Assembly (NCBI GenBank): GCA_017475415.1
Contig: JAFVFM010000252.1
Coordinates: 1 to 6,728, forward strand
Direction of reading: 5' to 3'
Length of the DNA stretch: 6,728 nucleotides
Origin: Solobacterium sp.
GTDB taxonomy: Bacteria; Bacillota_I; Bacilli_A; Erysipelotrichales; Erysipelotrichaceae
Under the pieces are notes generated by a model, which saw nothing but the letters and a program-made list of their open reading frames with translations, was not told the DNA's origin and searched no databases. The translations under genes and the position numbers were made by a program. How positions within the stretch are numbered: the first letter of the stretch is position 1; the number at the start of each line of letters is the position of its first letter. Positions 1 through 5,964 of the stretch are shown one piece after another.

Positions 1-1
1 G

Positions 2-1603
2 AATTGGCTTATTAAAAATTCTGATACATATAATTATGACGGCTTATCCTACGACCAAAGTGGAAACCATTATGCAAGAACTTCGGCTAAGGCTATATCT
101 TATGATGATAAAAATGGATTATTGAGAATTCAAATTATCATGGAGGCTGGTGCGACAGGTGGAGTAACGACAACATGGGCAGGAAATGCTAGAGTAAACG
201 GTTTATGGTGGCAATTCCCTAATGTATGTAGTAGATATTTTACCTATGATGCACAATCATTTTATTATGATTTAGCGATTAGACCTGGTGAAACAAAAAG
301 TATATTAATTGAAGACCTAGGAGATGGGGGTTGTGCTTTAGCAGCGGCTACATTGAAAGTAAATGTAACTTTGTCTGAAAAATCTATTTTTGTCCCACAA
401 GAACCAGACAAAATGATTTTCAAGAAAACCACTGGTTCAGGTGCGAATGTTTCTGGAGCAAAGATGGTTGTTTGGGAAGATAAAGATAAAAATGGCATAC
501 GTGAATGTCCTAAAGGCGAATGCTTAGCTGACTGGAAAACAAGTGATTATCCTAATGGGAAAGAAGTAACAGGTTTAGAAATAGGAAAAGAATATATTTA
601 TTCTGAATATCAAGTGCCTGATTCAACTTATGTTAGAGGGCAAGATATACGCTTTACTTATACAGGTAGTGGTACTCTTACAATGATTAATTTCAAAATA
701 GCAGCTGCCAAGCATAGAAATACAGTAAGTGGTTCACGCTTAGCTGGTGCACGGATACAAATTATCAAAAAGAGTACAGGGGCAGTGGTATTTGAATATA
801 CAACAAATGATTCAGCTACTGTGTTAGAAAACCTTGAAGAAGGGGAAACATATATTGTACATGAAGTATCTGCTCCTGCTGGTTGGAAGAAATCACCAGA
901 TTTTGAGTTTGTCCCTAATAGTGCAACAGCAAATAGTGGTGTTCATATTGTTGATGTTCCATTAAAAATTGGTGTTAGAAAACACGTCAATTCTATAGAA
1001 AACAACGCATGGGTAGCAGGTGCTGAATTTGCAGTATATGCAGGCAAGGCAACAAGCGGAACACCTGTAGGAACGTATACAACAGATAGTAGTGGATACT
1101 TCGCAATGGATAATTTGGTTCAGGATGGAGAATACACTATAGTAGAAACGAAAACGCCTAATGGATATGCAACAATGCGACCGTATACCTTTATAGCAAA
1201 CCAAGATGCAATAAGTTCTGGCATCCATCTTGTAAACTATAGAGATATCTTCATCAACAAAGTAAGTGCTAATGGCACACATGTCCCTGGTGCTAGACTT
1301 TTAGTTTGGTTTGACGGGGATGATTCCGAAATAAATAAGCCTGTTGCGGATAAACAATATAACTGTAGTGATGGAGGCTGTGTATGGGAAATAGAATCGA
1401 GTGATTATCCTAATGGTGTTAGATATCAAAACTTTATTAATGCAGGGAAGGGCTTAGTAGTTGGAAAAACTTATTATGTAAGAGAAATCAGAAAGCCTGG
1501 TAATACAGATAATGACAAAGCAGGTTATGTACAGTCTGAACAAAAAGCTTTTGTGTTTGGTATAGATACAGAAGTCTTAATGAGAAACTATAAAATTAAC
1601 TAG
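2..1603 (+). CDS. SpaA/CnaB-type repeat surface protein, 5' partial
   Basis: The reading frame is open to the left edge. A TTG at 122 is only an internal codon: about 40 further in-frame residues precede it without a stop, so the true start lies outside. Numbering from that TTG as residue 1, residues 1-95 form an unrecognised beta-rich region with two Cys (36, 71). Four SpaA/CnaB-like domains follow, at about 97-193, 194-283, 284-375 and 376-493. Each has an N-terminal Lys, a mid-domain Glu in an E-x-x-x-P-type strand, and a final-strand Asn or Asp. The likely isopeptide triads are K101 or K102/E162/N190, K197/E248/D278, K287/E342/N372 and K380/E455/N489. Such domains normally build rigid, protease-resistant stalks of pilins and adhesins outside the cell. 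The protein stops right after the last strand (RNYKIN), with no LPXTG, hydrophobic segment or basic tail, so covalent wall anchoring is not indicated. The domain family is well supported; the ligand and function are unknown. Confidence 0.85.
   Translation, partial: NWLIKNSDTYNYDGLSYDQSGNHYARTSAKAISYDDKNGLLRIQIIMEAGATGGVTTTWAGNARVNGLWWQFPNVCSRYFTYDAQSFYYDLAIRPGETKSILIEDLGDGGCALAAATLKVNVTLSEKSIFVPQEPDKMIFKKTTGSGANVSGAKMVVWEDKDKNGIRECPKGECLADWKTSDYPNGKEVTGLEIGKEYIYSEYQVPDSTYVRGQDIRFTYTGSGTLTMINFKIAAAKHRNTVSGSRLAGARIQIIKKSTGAVVFEYTTNDSATVLENLEEGETYIVHEVSAPAGWKKSPDFEFVPNSATANSGVHIVDVPLKIGVRKHVNSIENNAWVAGAEFAVYAGKATSGTPVGTYTTDSSGYFAMDNLVQDGEYTIVETKTPNGYATMRPYTFIANQDAISSGIHLVNYRDIFINKVSANGTHVPGARLLVWFDGDDSEINKPVADKQYNCSDGGCVWEIESSDYPNGVRYQNFINAGKGLVVGKTYYVREIRKPGNTDNDKAGYVQSEQKAFVFGIDTEVLMRNYKIN
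410..1603 (+). repeat. Four tandem SpaA/CnaB-like domain repeats (A-B-B-A pattern)
   Basis: The protein-level repeats start near 410, 701, 971 and 1247. Units 2 and 3 are plain, about 90 residues each. Units 1 and 4 share a longer variant: a VWE/VWF acidic stretch, then Cys-x4-Cys (codons 506-508 and 521-523 in unit 1; 1364-1366 and 1379-1381 in unit 4), then the string SDYPNG. A 17-base direct repeat encoding the last element occurs at 542-558 and 1400-1416, in the same frame and 858 bases apart. This suggests units 1 and 4 descend from one ancestral domain, with the middle units inserted or of another subtype. Confidence 0.75.
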
Positions 1604-1668
1604 GAACAAGATGAAGGACTGAGTTTGTAAAGCGATGAATATGGAATGTTTGTGGTGAGAAATGTATA

Positions 1669-2328
1669 ATGGTTAGTATGTTAAAAGGTGCGATATTTGA
1701 TATGGATGGTATCTTGTTTGATACAGAATCCATTTGGCAAAGAAATTGGGAAGCTATGGCGAAAGAAAGAGGTATAGATTTACCTCTACAATTTCGTTAT
1801 GACATTTGTGGTAGTGCCGGAGAAAAGCTATTGAATATAGTACGTAAGTATTACCATACAGATGAACCAGAAAAAATATATGAGGAAGTTGTTTTAAGAG
1901 GGAAGAAAGAATTAGAAAAGGGTACGCCAGTAATGAAGGGTGTAGAAGAAATCTTGTCTTTCTTTCAAGAAAACAATGTGGCAATAGCAGTTGCCTCTAG
2001 TTCTCCTTATGAACAAATTCAGCATAATTTAGAAAGTACAGGATTAAGAAAGTATTTTTCTGTATTAGCGAGTGGTCAACAATTAAAGGTAAGTAAACCA
2101 GATCCAGCTATCTTTTTACATGCTGCTAAGTTATTAGGGCTAGATGCCAAAGAATGCTATGTATTTGAAGATGCCTTAAATGGGATTAAAGCTGGTTATG
2201 CTTCTGGTGCTTGTACCATAATGATTCCGGATACTATGCCACCTACAGAAGAAATGTATTCTTTATGTAAAGGGGTTTACCCAAGTTTATTCGATGCTAA
2301 AGAGGCAATTGAAAAGGGAGAGTTGTAA
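1669..2328 (+). CDS. HAD-superfamily hydrolase, beta-phosphoglucomutase/phosphatase-like
   Basis: This 219-residue protein is the usual length for HAD subfamily IA enzymes, which use an Asp nucleophile to hydrolyse or transfer phosphate from small metabolites in the cytoplasm. Visible motifs are motif I DMDGILFD (D11 nucleophile, D13 acid/base), motif II Ser110 in VASSS, motif III Lys143 in SKPDP, and motif IV FEDALNGI (E167, D168, Mg binding). An alpha-helical cap fits residues about 18-90. The set is complete, so the enzyme should be active. The substrate cannot be read from sequence; sugar phosphates are the common class. The ATG at 1669 is preferred to the one at 1678 because GGTGAG at 1654-1659 lies 9 bases upstream of it. 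No terminator or convincing promoter was seen in the 65 bases after the SpaA gene, so read-through from it is possible. The stop overlaps the next start by one base. Confidence 0.9.
   Translation: MVSMLKGAIFDMDGILFDTESIWQRNWEAMAKERGIDLPLQFRYDICGSAGEKLLNIVRKYYHTDEPEKIYEEVVLRGKKELEKGTPVMKGVEEILSFFQENNVAIAVASSSPYEQIQHNLESTGLRKYFSVLASGQQLKVSKPDPAIFLHAAKLLGLDAKECYVFEDALNGIKAGYASGACTIMIPDTMPPTEEMYSLCKGVYPSLFDAKEAIEKGEL
2315..2322 (+). promoter_or_regulatory. Shine-Dalgarno inside the HAD gene 3' end
   Basis: The purine run AGGGAGAG sits in the last codons of the HAD gene, 5 to 7 bases before the ATG at 2328. That ATG shares its A with the TAA stop (TAATG). This fixes the start of the membrane protein and implies translational coupling between the two genes. 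Confidence 0.6.
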
Positions 2329-2720
2329 TGAAGAAATCTTACTTAGGTTTATTTATTTGGTTAATCTTGTTTTTGTTAGTGTGCTTTAGTATTCCCTTTT
2401 TCCCGTTAGTTGAAGAACTAAGTGGTAGGCTATTTTTGTTGATGGCGGGAATTATGATTGTCGTACTTATGTTAATTATCTATTTTACGGGGAACATCTA
2501 TTGGATAAATGGCATGAGCTTTGAAGAGAGTATACGAAGAGGCGAAGAAGGAAGAAAGGAATTTGCTATGAAGCATCTAATCCCTTTTTCTATTGCTACA
2601 GCAATATTTTTGGTATTTACAATAGGGAGTTATTTATTGGGGATTGCTTATTGGATAGATGTGGTAGTCTTTTGTGTATTAATTATTGGTGCAGCATTTT
2701 CGACAATAAGAGTGAAATAG
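2328..2720 (+). CDS. Small four-helix membrane protein of unknown function
   Basis: I do not recognise this 130-residue protein as a named family. It has four hydrophobic segments at about 7-27, 33-54, 84-105 and 108-126. Between helices 2 and 3 is a charged loop (about 62-82: EESIRRGEEGRKEFAMKH) rich in Arg and Lys; by the positive-inside rule this loop should be cytoplasmic, placing both termini inside. No catalytic motif, signal peptidase site or conserved Cys pair is evident (single Cys at 19 and 116). It starts in the stop codon of the HAD gene and ends 10 bases before gpsA, so it is co-transcribed with both. Its job may relate to the neighbours, but nothing in its sequence shows what it does. 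Confidence 0.8.
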   Translation: MKKSYLGLFIWLILFLLVCFSIPFFPLVEELSGRLFLLMAGIMIVVLMLIIYFTGNIYWINGMSFEESIRRGEEGRKEFAMKHLIPFSIATAIFLVFTIGSYLLGIAYWIDVVVFCVLIIGAAFSTIRVK

Positions 2721-2730
2721 TGAGGTTAAG

Positions 2731-3744
2731 ATGAAAGTAGGAATATTAGGTACAGGTAGCTGGGGTACAGCATTAGCACAGGTTCTTGTGGATAATGGAA
2801 ATGATGTATTACTTTGGGGGATAGATGAAAAAGAAGTAGAAGATATTAATGTGAATCATCATAATTCTAAATTCTATCCTAATCCATTAGCGGAAGGGAT
2901 TAAAGCAACATTAGAAATAAAAGAATTAGGGAATAGAGATGCTTATGTTTTAGCTGTTCCTTCTGTTGTATTAGAAACAACAATAGAAAAGCTATTGCCC
3001 TATCTAGATAAGAAGACAATCTTTATTAATGTAGCGAAAGGTTTTCATCCTGTAACACATGAGCGTTTGAGTGTTGTATTAAACCGTTGTATACAAAAAG
3101 AATATAACGCTGGTGTAGTTTCTTTAATTGGGCCTTCACATGCAGAAGAGGTAATTGAACGTAAGATAACGGTAGTGAATGCTGTATGTGAATATGAAGA
3201 GGTGAGTAAAAAAGTACAGGAAGCATTTTCAAATAATTACTTCCGTGTATATCGAAATACAGATGTAATTGGTGCAGAAATAGGAGTAGCGATCAAGAAT
3301 GTCATGGCAATTGCTTCAGGTATATTAGAAGGCATAGGGCAAGGTGATAATGCTAGAGCTGCTTTAATCACAAGAGGCTTAGCAGAAATGACACGCTTTG
3401 GCATTATGATGGGTGGTAAGAAAGAAACCTATTTAGGGTTAGATGGCGTTGGGGATTTAATTGTTACATGCTCATCGAAGCATTCGCGTAATTTCAATGC
3501 TGGTTACCAAATTGGTAAAGATGGTGGTGCTAAACATTTCATGGAAACCAATACCAAAACAGTAGAAGGCATATCTGCTTGTAAAGTAGTAAATGAAATA
3601 GCGAAAGAAAAAGGTATGGAAATGCCTATAGTACAGGAAGTATATGCTGTATTATTTGAAAATAAGAAACCTGAAGTTGCTTTAGAAGATTTAATGTCAC
3701 GTGAATTAAAATCGGAAAGTATGAAAGAATACAATAAGGAATAA
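2731..3744 (+). CDS. gpsA: NAD(P)H-dependent glycerol-3-phosphate dehydrogenase
   Basis: GpsA reduces dihydroxyacetone phosphate to sn-glycerol-3-phosphate in the cytoplasm, supplying the backbone for phospholipids and lipid-linked polymers. The 337 residues match the family length. The N-terminal Rossmann fold opens with GILGTGSWGTALA (3-15), the classic GxGxWG dinucleotide-binding loop. VAKG (101-104), IGPSHAEE (133-140, usually SGPSHA) and the catalytic Lys189 in GVAIKNVMAIASG follow. GLDGVGDLIVTCSSKHSRN (237-254) is the C-terminal helical signature, with the conserved Asp242 and the SRN substrate-phosphate contact. All key residues are present. GAGG at 2722-2725, 5 bases before ATG, supports the start. 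It is the last gene of the HAD-membrane protein-gpsA unit and is followed at once by a terminator that uses its stop codon. Confidence 0.97.
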   Translation: MKVGILGTGSWGTALAQVLVDNGNDVLLWGIDEKEVEDINVNHHNSKFYPNPLAEGIKATLEIKELGNRDAYVLAVPSVVLETTIEKLLPYLDKKTIFINVAKGFHPVTHERLSVVLNRCIQKEYNAGVVSLIGPSHAEEVIERKITVVNAVCEYEEVSKKVQEAFSNNYFRVYRNTDVIGAEIGVAIKNVMAIASGILEGIGQGDNARAALITRGLAEMTRFGIMMGGKKETYLGLDGVGDLIVTCSSKHSRNFNAGYQIGKDGGAKHFMETNTKTVEGISACKVVNEIAKEKGMEMPIVQEVYAVLFENKKPEVALEDLMSRELKSESMKEYNKE

Positions 3745-3769
3745 GAGAGTTGAATAACTCTTTTTTCTT
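3744..3769 (+). terminator. Rho-independent terminator after gpsA
   Basis: An 8-bp stem (3744-3751 with 3756-3763, one G-T pair) encloses the loop GAAT and runs into a T tract at 3761-3766. The first stem base is the last base of the gpsA stop codon. It separates the HAD-gpsA unit from queT. Confidence 0.8.
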
Positions 3770-3795
3770 GCCTTATGAAAAGATAAGTGTAGAAT
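3768..3795 (+). promoter_or_regulatory. Putative sigma-A promoter for queT
   Basis: TTGCCT at 3768-3773 (4 of 6 to TTGACA) is followed after 16 bases by TAGAAT at 3790-3795 (5 of 6 to TATAAT). A transcript starting near 3802 would contain the whole riboswitch-like element at 3814-3854. The promoter lies directly after the gpsA terminator, which fits an independent queT unit. Confidence 0.5.
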
Positions 3796-3813
3796 AAGTG
3801 TTTGTGTATTACA

Positions 3814-3854
3814 CCGTCGGTAGCGGCTACCCGACGTAAAACGAAAATAAGGAG
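3814..3854 (+). ncRNA. PreQ1-I-like riboswitch in the queT leader
   Basis: P1 is a perfect 6-bp stem, CGTCGG (3815-3820) with CCGACG (3831-3836). The loop TAGCGGCTAC (3821-3830) and the following CC closely resemble preQ1-I aptamers: lined up from memory with the Thermoanaerobacter tengcongensis aptamer, the stretch from P1 loop to CCC has the same length and 9 of 13 identical bases. C3830 is at the place of the Cyt that pairs with preQ1. An A-rich tail (3837-3850) runs straight into the Shine-Dalgarno AAGGAG at 3849-3854, 6 bases before the ATG. This arrangement suggests translational control: ligand-bound pseudoknot hides the ribosome site and lowers QueT when preQ1 is plentiful. I could not identify a clean P2 pairing by eye, so the subtype is tentative. 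The downstream gene identity strongly supports the call. Confidence 0.75.
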
Positions 3855-3860
3855 AGAAAA

Positions 3861-4373
3861 ATGAATCTAAACAAAATGACAAGGATTGCCATGATAGCAG
3901 CAATCTACACAGCACTATGCTTTGTGCCAGTGTTGTCGAATTTGGCATATGGTCAAATTCAAGTGCGTATTGCGGAGGCACTTACTATGTTACCGCTTAT
4001 TTATCAGCCTTCTATTTGGGGAGTTACCTTAGGTTGTTTCTTGGCTAATTTAATTGGCTTAATGACCGGTATAAATCCAACAGGTATGATAGATCTATTT
4101 GTAGGAACAAGCGCAACCTTACTTGCTGCGATATGTACCTATAAACTGAGGGATAAATATGTGCATGGTATTCCGATTTGGGCAATACTTATGCCTGTGG
4201 TGTTCAATTTCTTCTTTGTAGGATTTGAACTTGCCTTATTATTTATGCCTGATCAATTATTCTTAGGTACATTAATCAATGGTACATATGTCGCAATTGG
4301 TGAATTCATTGCGGTAGTATTAGGATATTTCCTAGTAAAAGAAATCAAAAAGACAAATCTATTTGGAGAATAG
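3861..4373 (+). CDS. queT: QueT-family queuosine precursor transporter
   Basis: QueT proteins are small integral membrane proteins, thought to be substrate-binding (S) components of ECF-type vitamin transporters, importing preQ1 or a related queuosine precursor used to modify GUN-anticodon tRNAs. The 170-residue length is typical. The signature YGQIQVRIAEALTMLPL (30-46) after the first helix is the strongest evidence; GxNPTGMIDLFVGTSATL (70-88) also fits the family. Hydrophobic segments lie near 8-26, 40-48, 52-69, 77-94, 106-128 and 139-160. It stands alone with its own promoter, riboswitch-like leader and terminator. No queC/D/E/F biosynthetic genes are in the window, which fits salvage but does not prove that synthesis is absent. 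The ATG at 3861 is set by AAGGAG 6 bases upstream. Confidence 0.92.
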   Translation: MNLNKMTRIAMIAAIYTALCFVPVLSNLAYGQIQVRIAEALTMLPLIYQPSIWGVTLGCFLANLIGLMTGINPTGMIDLFVGTSATLLAAICTYKLRDKYVHGIPIWAILMPVVFNFFFVGFELALLFMPDQLFLGTLINGTYVAIGEFIAVVLGYFLVKEIKKTNLFGE

Positions 4374-4378
4374 CCGAT

Positions 4379-4410
4379 AGCTCTCTAGTGCAATACTAGG
4401 GAGTTTTATT
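4379..4410 (+). terminator. Rho-independent terminator after queT
   Basis: A 9-bp stem, CTCTCTAGT (4381-4389) with ACTAGGGAG (4395-4403) and one G-T pair, encloses the loop GCAAT. It can extend by two more pairs (4379-4380 with 4404-4405). TTTT at 4404-4407 follows. It starts 5 bases after the queT stop. Confidence 0.85.
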
Positions 4411-4412
4411 TA

Positions 4413-4437
4413 TAAAAAAAGAAGCACTAGGCTTCTT
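4413..4437 (-). terminator. Rho-independent terminator of the degV gene
   Basis: Read on the minus strand, a 7-bp stem (4437-4431 with 4425-4419, AAGAAGC/GCTTCTT) with loop CTAGT is followed by a run of Ts, seen as seven As at 4414-4420 on the plus strand. The stem includes the final codons and stop of degV. It lies next to the queT terminator, so the convergent genes have one terminator each. Confidence 0.8.
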
Positions 4438-5269
4438 CGTCTTCAAATCCTATAATGAGGCCTCCACGCTCTGCATAGTAGCTATTCAAACCACATAATG
4501 TCTCAATTTGAATGTTGCTGTTAGGGAATTTCTCTTCAAATAGAGACTTTAGCTTTAATGCAGCTGGTTGATTCAGGCAATGGCCTATCCACATTTTGCC
4601 CCCTGTATATTTCATTTTAATAGCTTCATTGACTAAGGAAGCTAAGGTTTTCTTTTCGCCCCTAGCGATACTAATTTGTGTTAATTTTCCTTCTTCACTT
4701 GCTTTACCAATAAAGCGTATGCTTAGGAAACCAGCTAATTTTGCTACAGTGAGTGGTACTCTACCATTTTTAGCTAGATTCTGTAAGGATTCTAAAGAAA
4801 AGAGTAAATGAATATGTTTTTTATATTCTTCTATCTTTTCTGTAACTGTATCAAAGGATAATTCCATCTTTGAAAGTTCTACTAGCTTATCAATAATTAA
4901 ATGTGGACCAGCACCTGTCATTAATGAGTCGATGACATGTACTTTTGTGCCCGGGTTTTCTTCCATATATTGATTCGCAGCTAATACTGCAGAATTATAG
5001 GAACCAGATAATTGGCTGGTAATAGTGATCGCAAAGATTTCTTTTGCATTAGCGAAAGCTTCTTTCCAATCGAATACATTAGGGCATGAAGAACTAGTGG
5101 TTGGACTATTTTCTACTGCTTCAACCATTTTTTCTACATCGAGATGTTCATCGTCGATATAGTCTGTTTCGTTTACACGAATCTTTAATGGTACAGATTT
5201 AAATTCAACTTCTTGGTTAAGGAGTGAAAATACATTTGATGTAGAGTCTGAGACGATACGAAAACTCAT
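4427..5269 (-). CDS. DegV/FakB-family fatty-acid-binding protein
   Basis: DegV-fold proteins bind one fatty acid. Characterised members (FakB) present it to the kinase FakA, giving acyl-phosphate for phospholipid synthesis. The 280 residues match the family length. Visible motifs are FRIVSDSTSNV at the N-terminus (3-13), TTSSSCP (57-63) in place of the common TSQPS/P loop, ITSQLSGSYNSA (83-94) with the conserved SGTYNSA-like turn, HVIDSLMTGAGPH (111-123), LQNLAKNGRV (162-171), and the C-terminal GLNSYYAERGGLIIGF (260-275), a diverged GAxIGTHxGPGAxGv-type end. Head-group contacts probably come from Ser/Thr in the 57-63 loop and Ser89. The start at 5269 is chosen because GGAGGT (5280-5275) lies 5 bases upstream; an upstream ATG at 5299 would place this ribosome site inside the gene. 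No FakA kinase is in the window. The bound acid cannot be predicted. It is divergent from a TetR regulator. Confidence 0.93.
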   Translation of the reverse strand: MSFRIVSDSTSNVFSLLNQEVEFKSVPLKIRVNETDYIDDEHLDVEKMVEAVENSPTTSSSCPNVFDWKEAFANAKEIFAITITSQLSGSYNSAVLAANQYMEENPGTKVHVIDSLMTGAGPHLIIDKLVELSKMELSFDTVTEKIEEYKKHIHLLFSLESLQNLAKNGRVPLTVAKLAGFLSIRFIGKASEEGKLTQISIARGEKKTLASLVNEAIKMKYTGGKMWIGHCLNQPAALKLKSLFEEKFPNSNIQIETLCGLNSYYAERGGLIIGFEDEEA

Positions 5270-5300
5270 AATACACCTCCGTTTCTTATCTATTATCATA
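5270..5300 (-). promoter_or_regulatory. degV ribosome site and putative -10
   Basis: GGAGGT at 5280-5275 on the minus strand is a strong Shine-Dalgarno 5 bases before ATG 5269. TATGATAAT at 5300-5292 contains two overlapping -10-like hexamers (TATGAT, GATAAT, each 5 of 6). No good -35 was found, so the promoter may depend on the A/T-rich region upstream or on an activator. Confidence 0.5.
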
Positions 5301-5301
5301 C

Positions 5302-5320
5302 TCTTTTTTTAGAAAAAAGA
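5302..5320. repeat. 19-base inverted repeat between degV and the TetR gene
   Basis: The perfect arms TCTTTTTT (5302-5309) and AAAAAAGA (5313-5320) flank TAG. The element lies just upstream of the degV -10, where a -35 and spacer would be. It may be a TetR operator controlling degV, or merely an A/T tract acting as a promoter-stimulating element. Confidence 0.45.
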
Positions 5321-5327
5321 ATCCCTT

Positions 5328-5339
5328 TTTGTATACAAA
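5328..5339. repeat. 12-base perfect palindrome upstream of the TetR gene
   Basis: TTTGTATACAAA is fully symmetric around 5333/5334. It lies 8 bases beyond the first inverted repeat and about 70 bases before the TetR start. Palindromes of this type are typical operators for dimeric regulators, and autoregulation by the adjacent TetR is the natural guess. A shorter palindrome, TATCGATA, occurs at 5367-5374. No convincing -35/-10 pair for the TetR gene was found in 5340-5400. Confidence 0.45.
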
Positions 5340-5409
5340 GTTGAATAGAGAAACAATATTGCGAAATATCGATAATATGATAAAGTGTAAATACAAACAA
5401 GGTGTGGGC

Positions 5410-5964
5410 ATGAAGAAGAATGAAATGACAGAAGCGACAGTGAAGTGTTTTGCGAAAGATGGCTTAGATTTTGAAATGTCTTCTGTAGCAAAAGAATTAG
5501 GAATATCTTTAAAGGAATTAGAAGAAACTTTTCCTACAAAAGAAGAATTAATGCTTGCAACATTAGAAAAGGGCTTTGTGGATATTCAAAAGGAAAAAGA
5601 AAGAATTTTAGCTTTAGAAATACCTACCATAGAGAAATTAAAAAAGGTTATGTCAGCTATGCCAGACCAATATGGCATCGTAGATTTTCGTAAGTTAGAA
5701 CGTCTGAAACATGAATATCCCCGCGTTGCGGATGCATTAATGGAAGAATTAGAGGCTAATTGGCAACCTATCTTTGACCTGATTGATGAAGGGATTATCA
5801 ATGGTGAAATTCGTAAAATTTCAACTGTTGTTTTTCAAACAATGTTTAATGCAACTCTAAATGCTTTCTTAACGAGTGATATCTTAATAGATAATGGTAT
5901 TGAATACTATTCTGCACTAGCAGAAATTGTTGAAGTATTAATAGAAGGTGTTCGCCTTAAATAA
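5410..5964 (+). CDS. TetR/AcrR-family transcriptional regulator
   Basis: This 184-residue protein has the TetR layout: an N-terminal three-helix DNA-binding domain and an all-helical ligand and dimer domain. Helix 1 is MTEATVKCFAKDGLDF (6-21). The helix-turn-helix is SSVAKELGISLKELEETFPT (24-43), followed by the standard KEELMLATLEKGF helix 4 (44-56). The recognition helix is atypical, with SLKELEETF where most members have SKGTLYYHF, and is quite acidic. The C-terminal part includes FDLIDEGIINGEIRKIS (122-138), typical of TetR ligand domains. The start at 5410 is supported by AAGGTG at 5399-5404, 5 bases upstream; a TTG-initiated extension to 5329 would begin inside a palindrome. It is divergent from degV, the most likely target besides itself. 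No efflux pump or enzyme follows in the same direction. The effector is unknown; an acyl compound would fit the DegV partner. Confidence 0.85.
   Translation: MKKNEMTEATVKCFAKDGLDFEMSSVAKELGISLKELEETFPTKEELMLATLEKGFVDIQKEKERILALEIPTIEKLKKVMSAMPDQYGIVDFRKLERLKHEYPRVADALMEELEANWQPIFDLIDEGIINGEIRKISTVVFQTMFNATLNAFLTSDILIDNGIEYYSALAEIVEVLIEGVRLK

Noticed and set aside
962..1282. Minus-strand open frame of 106 codons opposite the SpaA domains
   Set aside because: It is antisense to a clear domain repeat, has no ribosome site, and its translation is rich in Cys, Ile and Tyr in a way typical of a shadow frame.
1604..1668. Search for a missing LPXTG tail by frameshift after the SpaA stop
   Set aside because: No frame downstream encodes LPXTG-like residues or a hydrophobic stretch before the HAD gene.
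1665..1670. TATAAT hexamer just before the HAD gene
   Set aside because: It overlaps the start codon at 1669, has no -35 at proper distance and no TG extension, so it is probably chance.
3804..3814. GTGT-ATT-ACAC hairpin before the preQ1-like element
   Set aside because: Only four pairs with a three-base loop, too weak to call a structure, though it might be part of a larger leader fold.
3706..3981. Minus-strand open frame across the gpsA end and queT leader
   Set aside because: It crosses a terminator, promoter and riboswitch-like element, lacks a ribosome site, and has no recognisable protein features.
5270..5299. Ten-residue N-terminal extension of DegV from an ATG at 5299
   Set aside because: It would put the strong GGAGGT ribosome site inside the gene; family members begin right at the (F)RIVSDST strand, matching the start at 5269.
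5329..5409. TTG-initiated 27-residue extension of the TetR protein
   Set aside because: No ribosome site precedes it, it begins inside a palindrome, and the start at 5410 has AAGGTG at good spacing.
5946..5959. AAGG...CCTT stem at the 3' end of the TetR gene as a minus-strand terminator
   Set aside because: The stem is five pairs at most with a tiny loop and has no T run on either strand.
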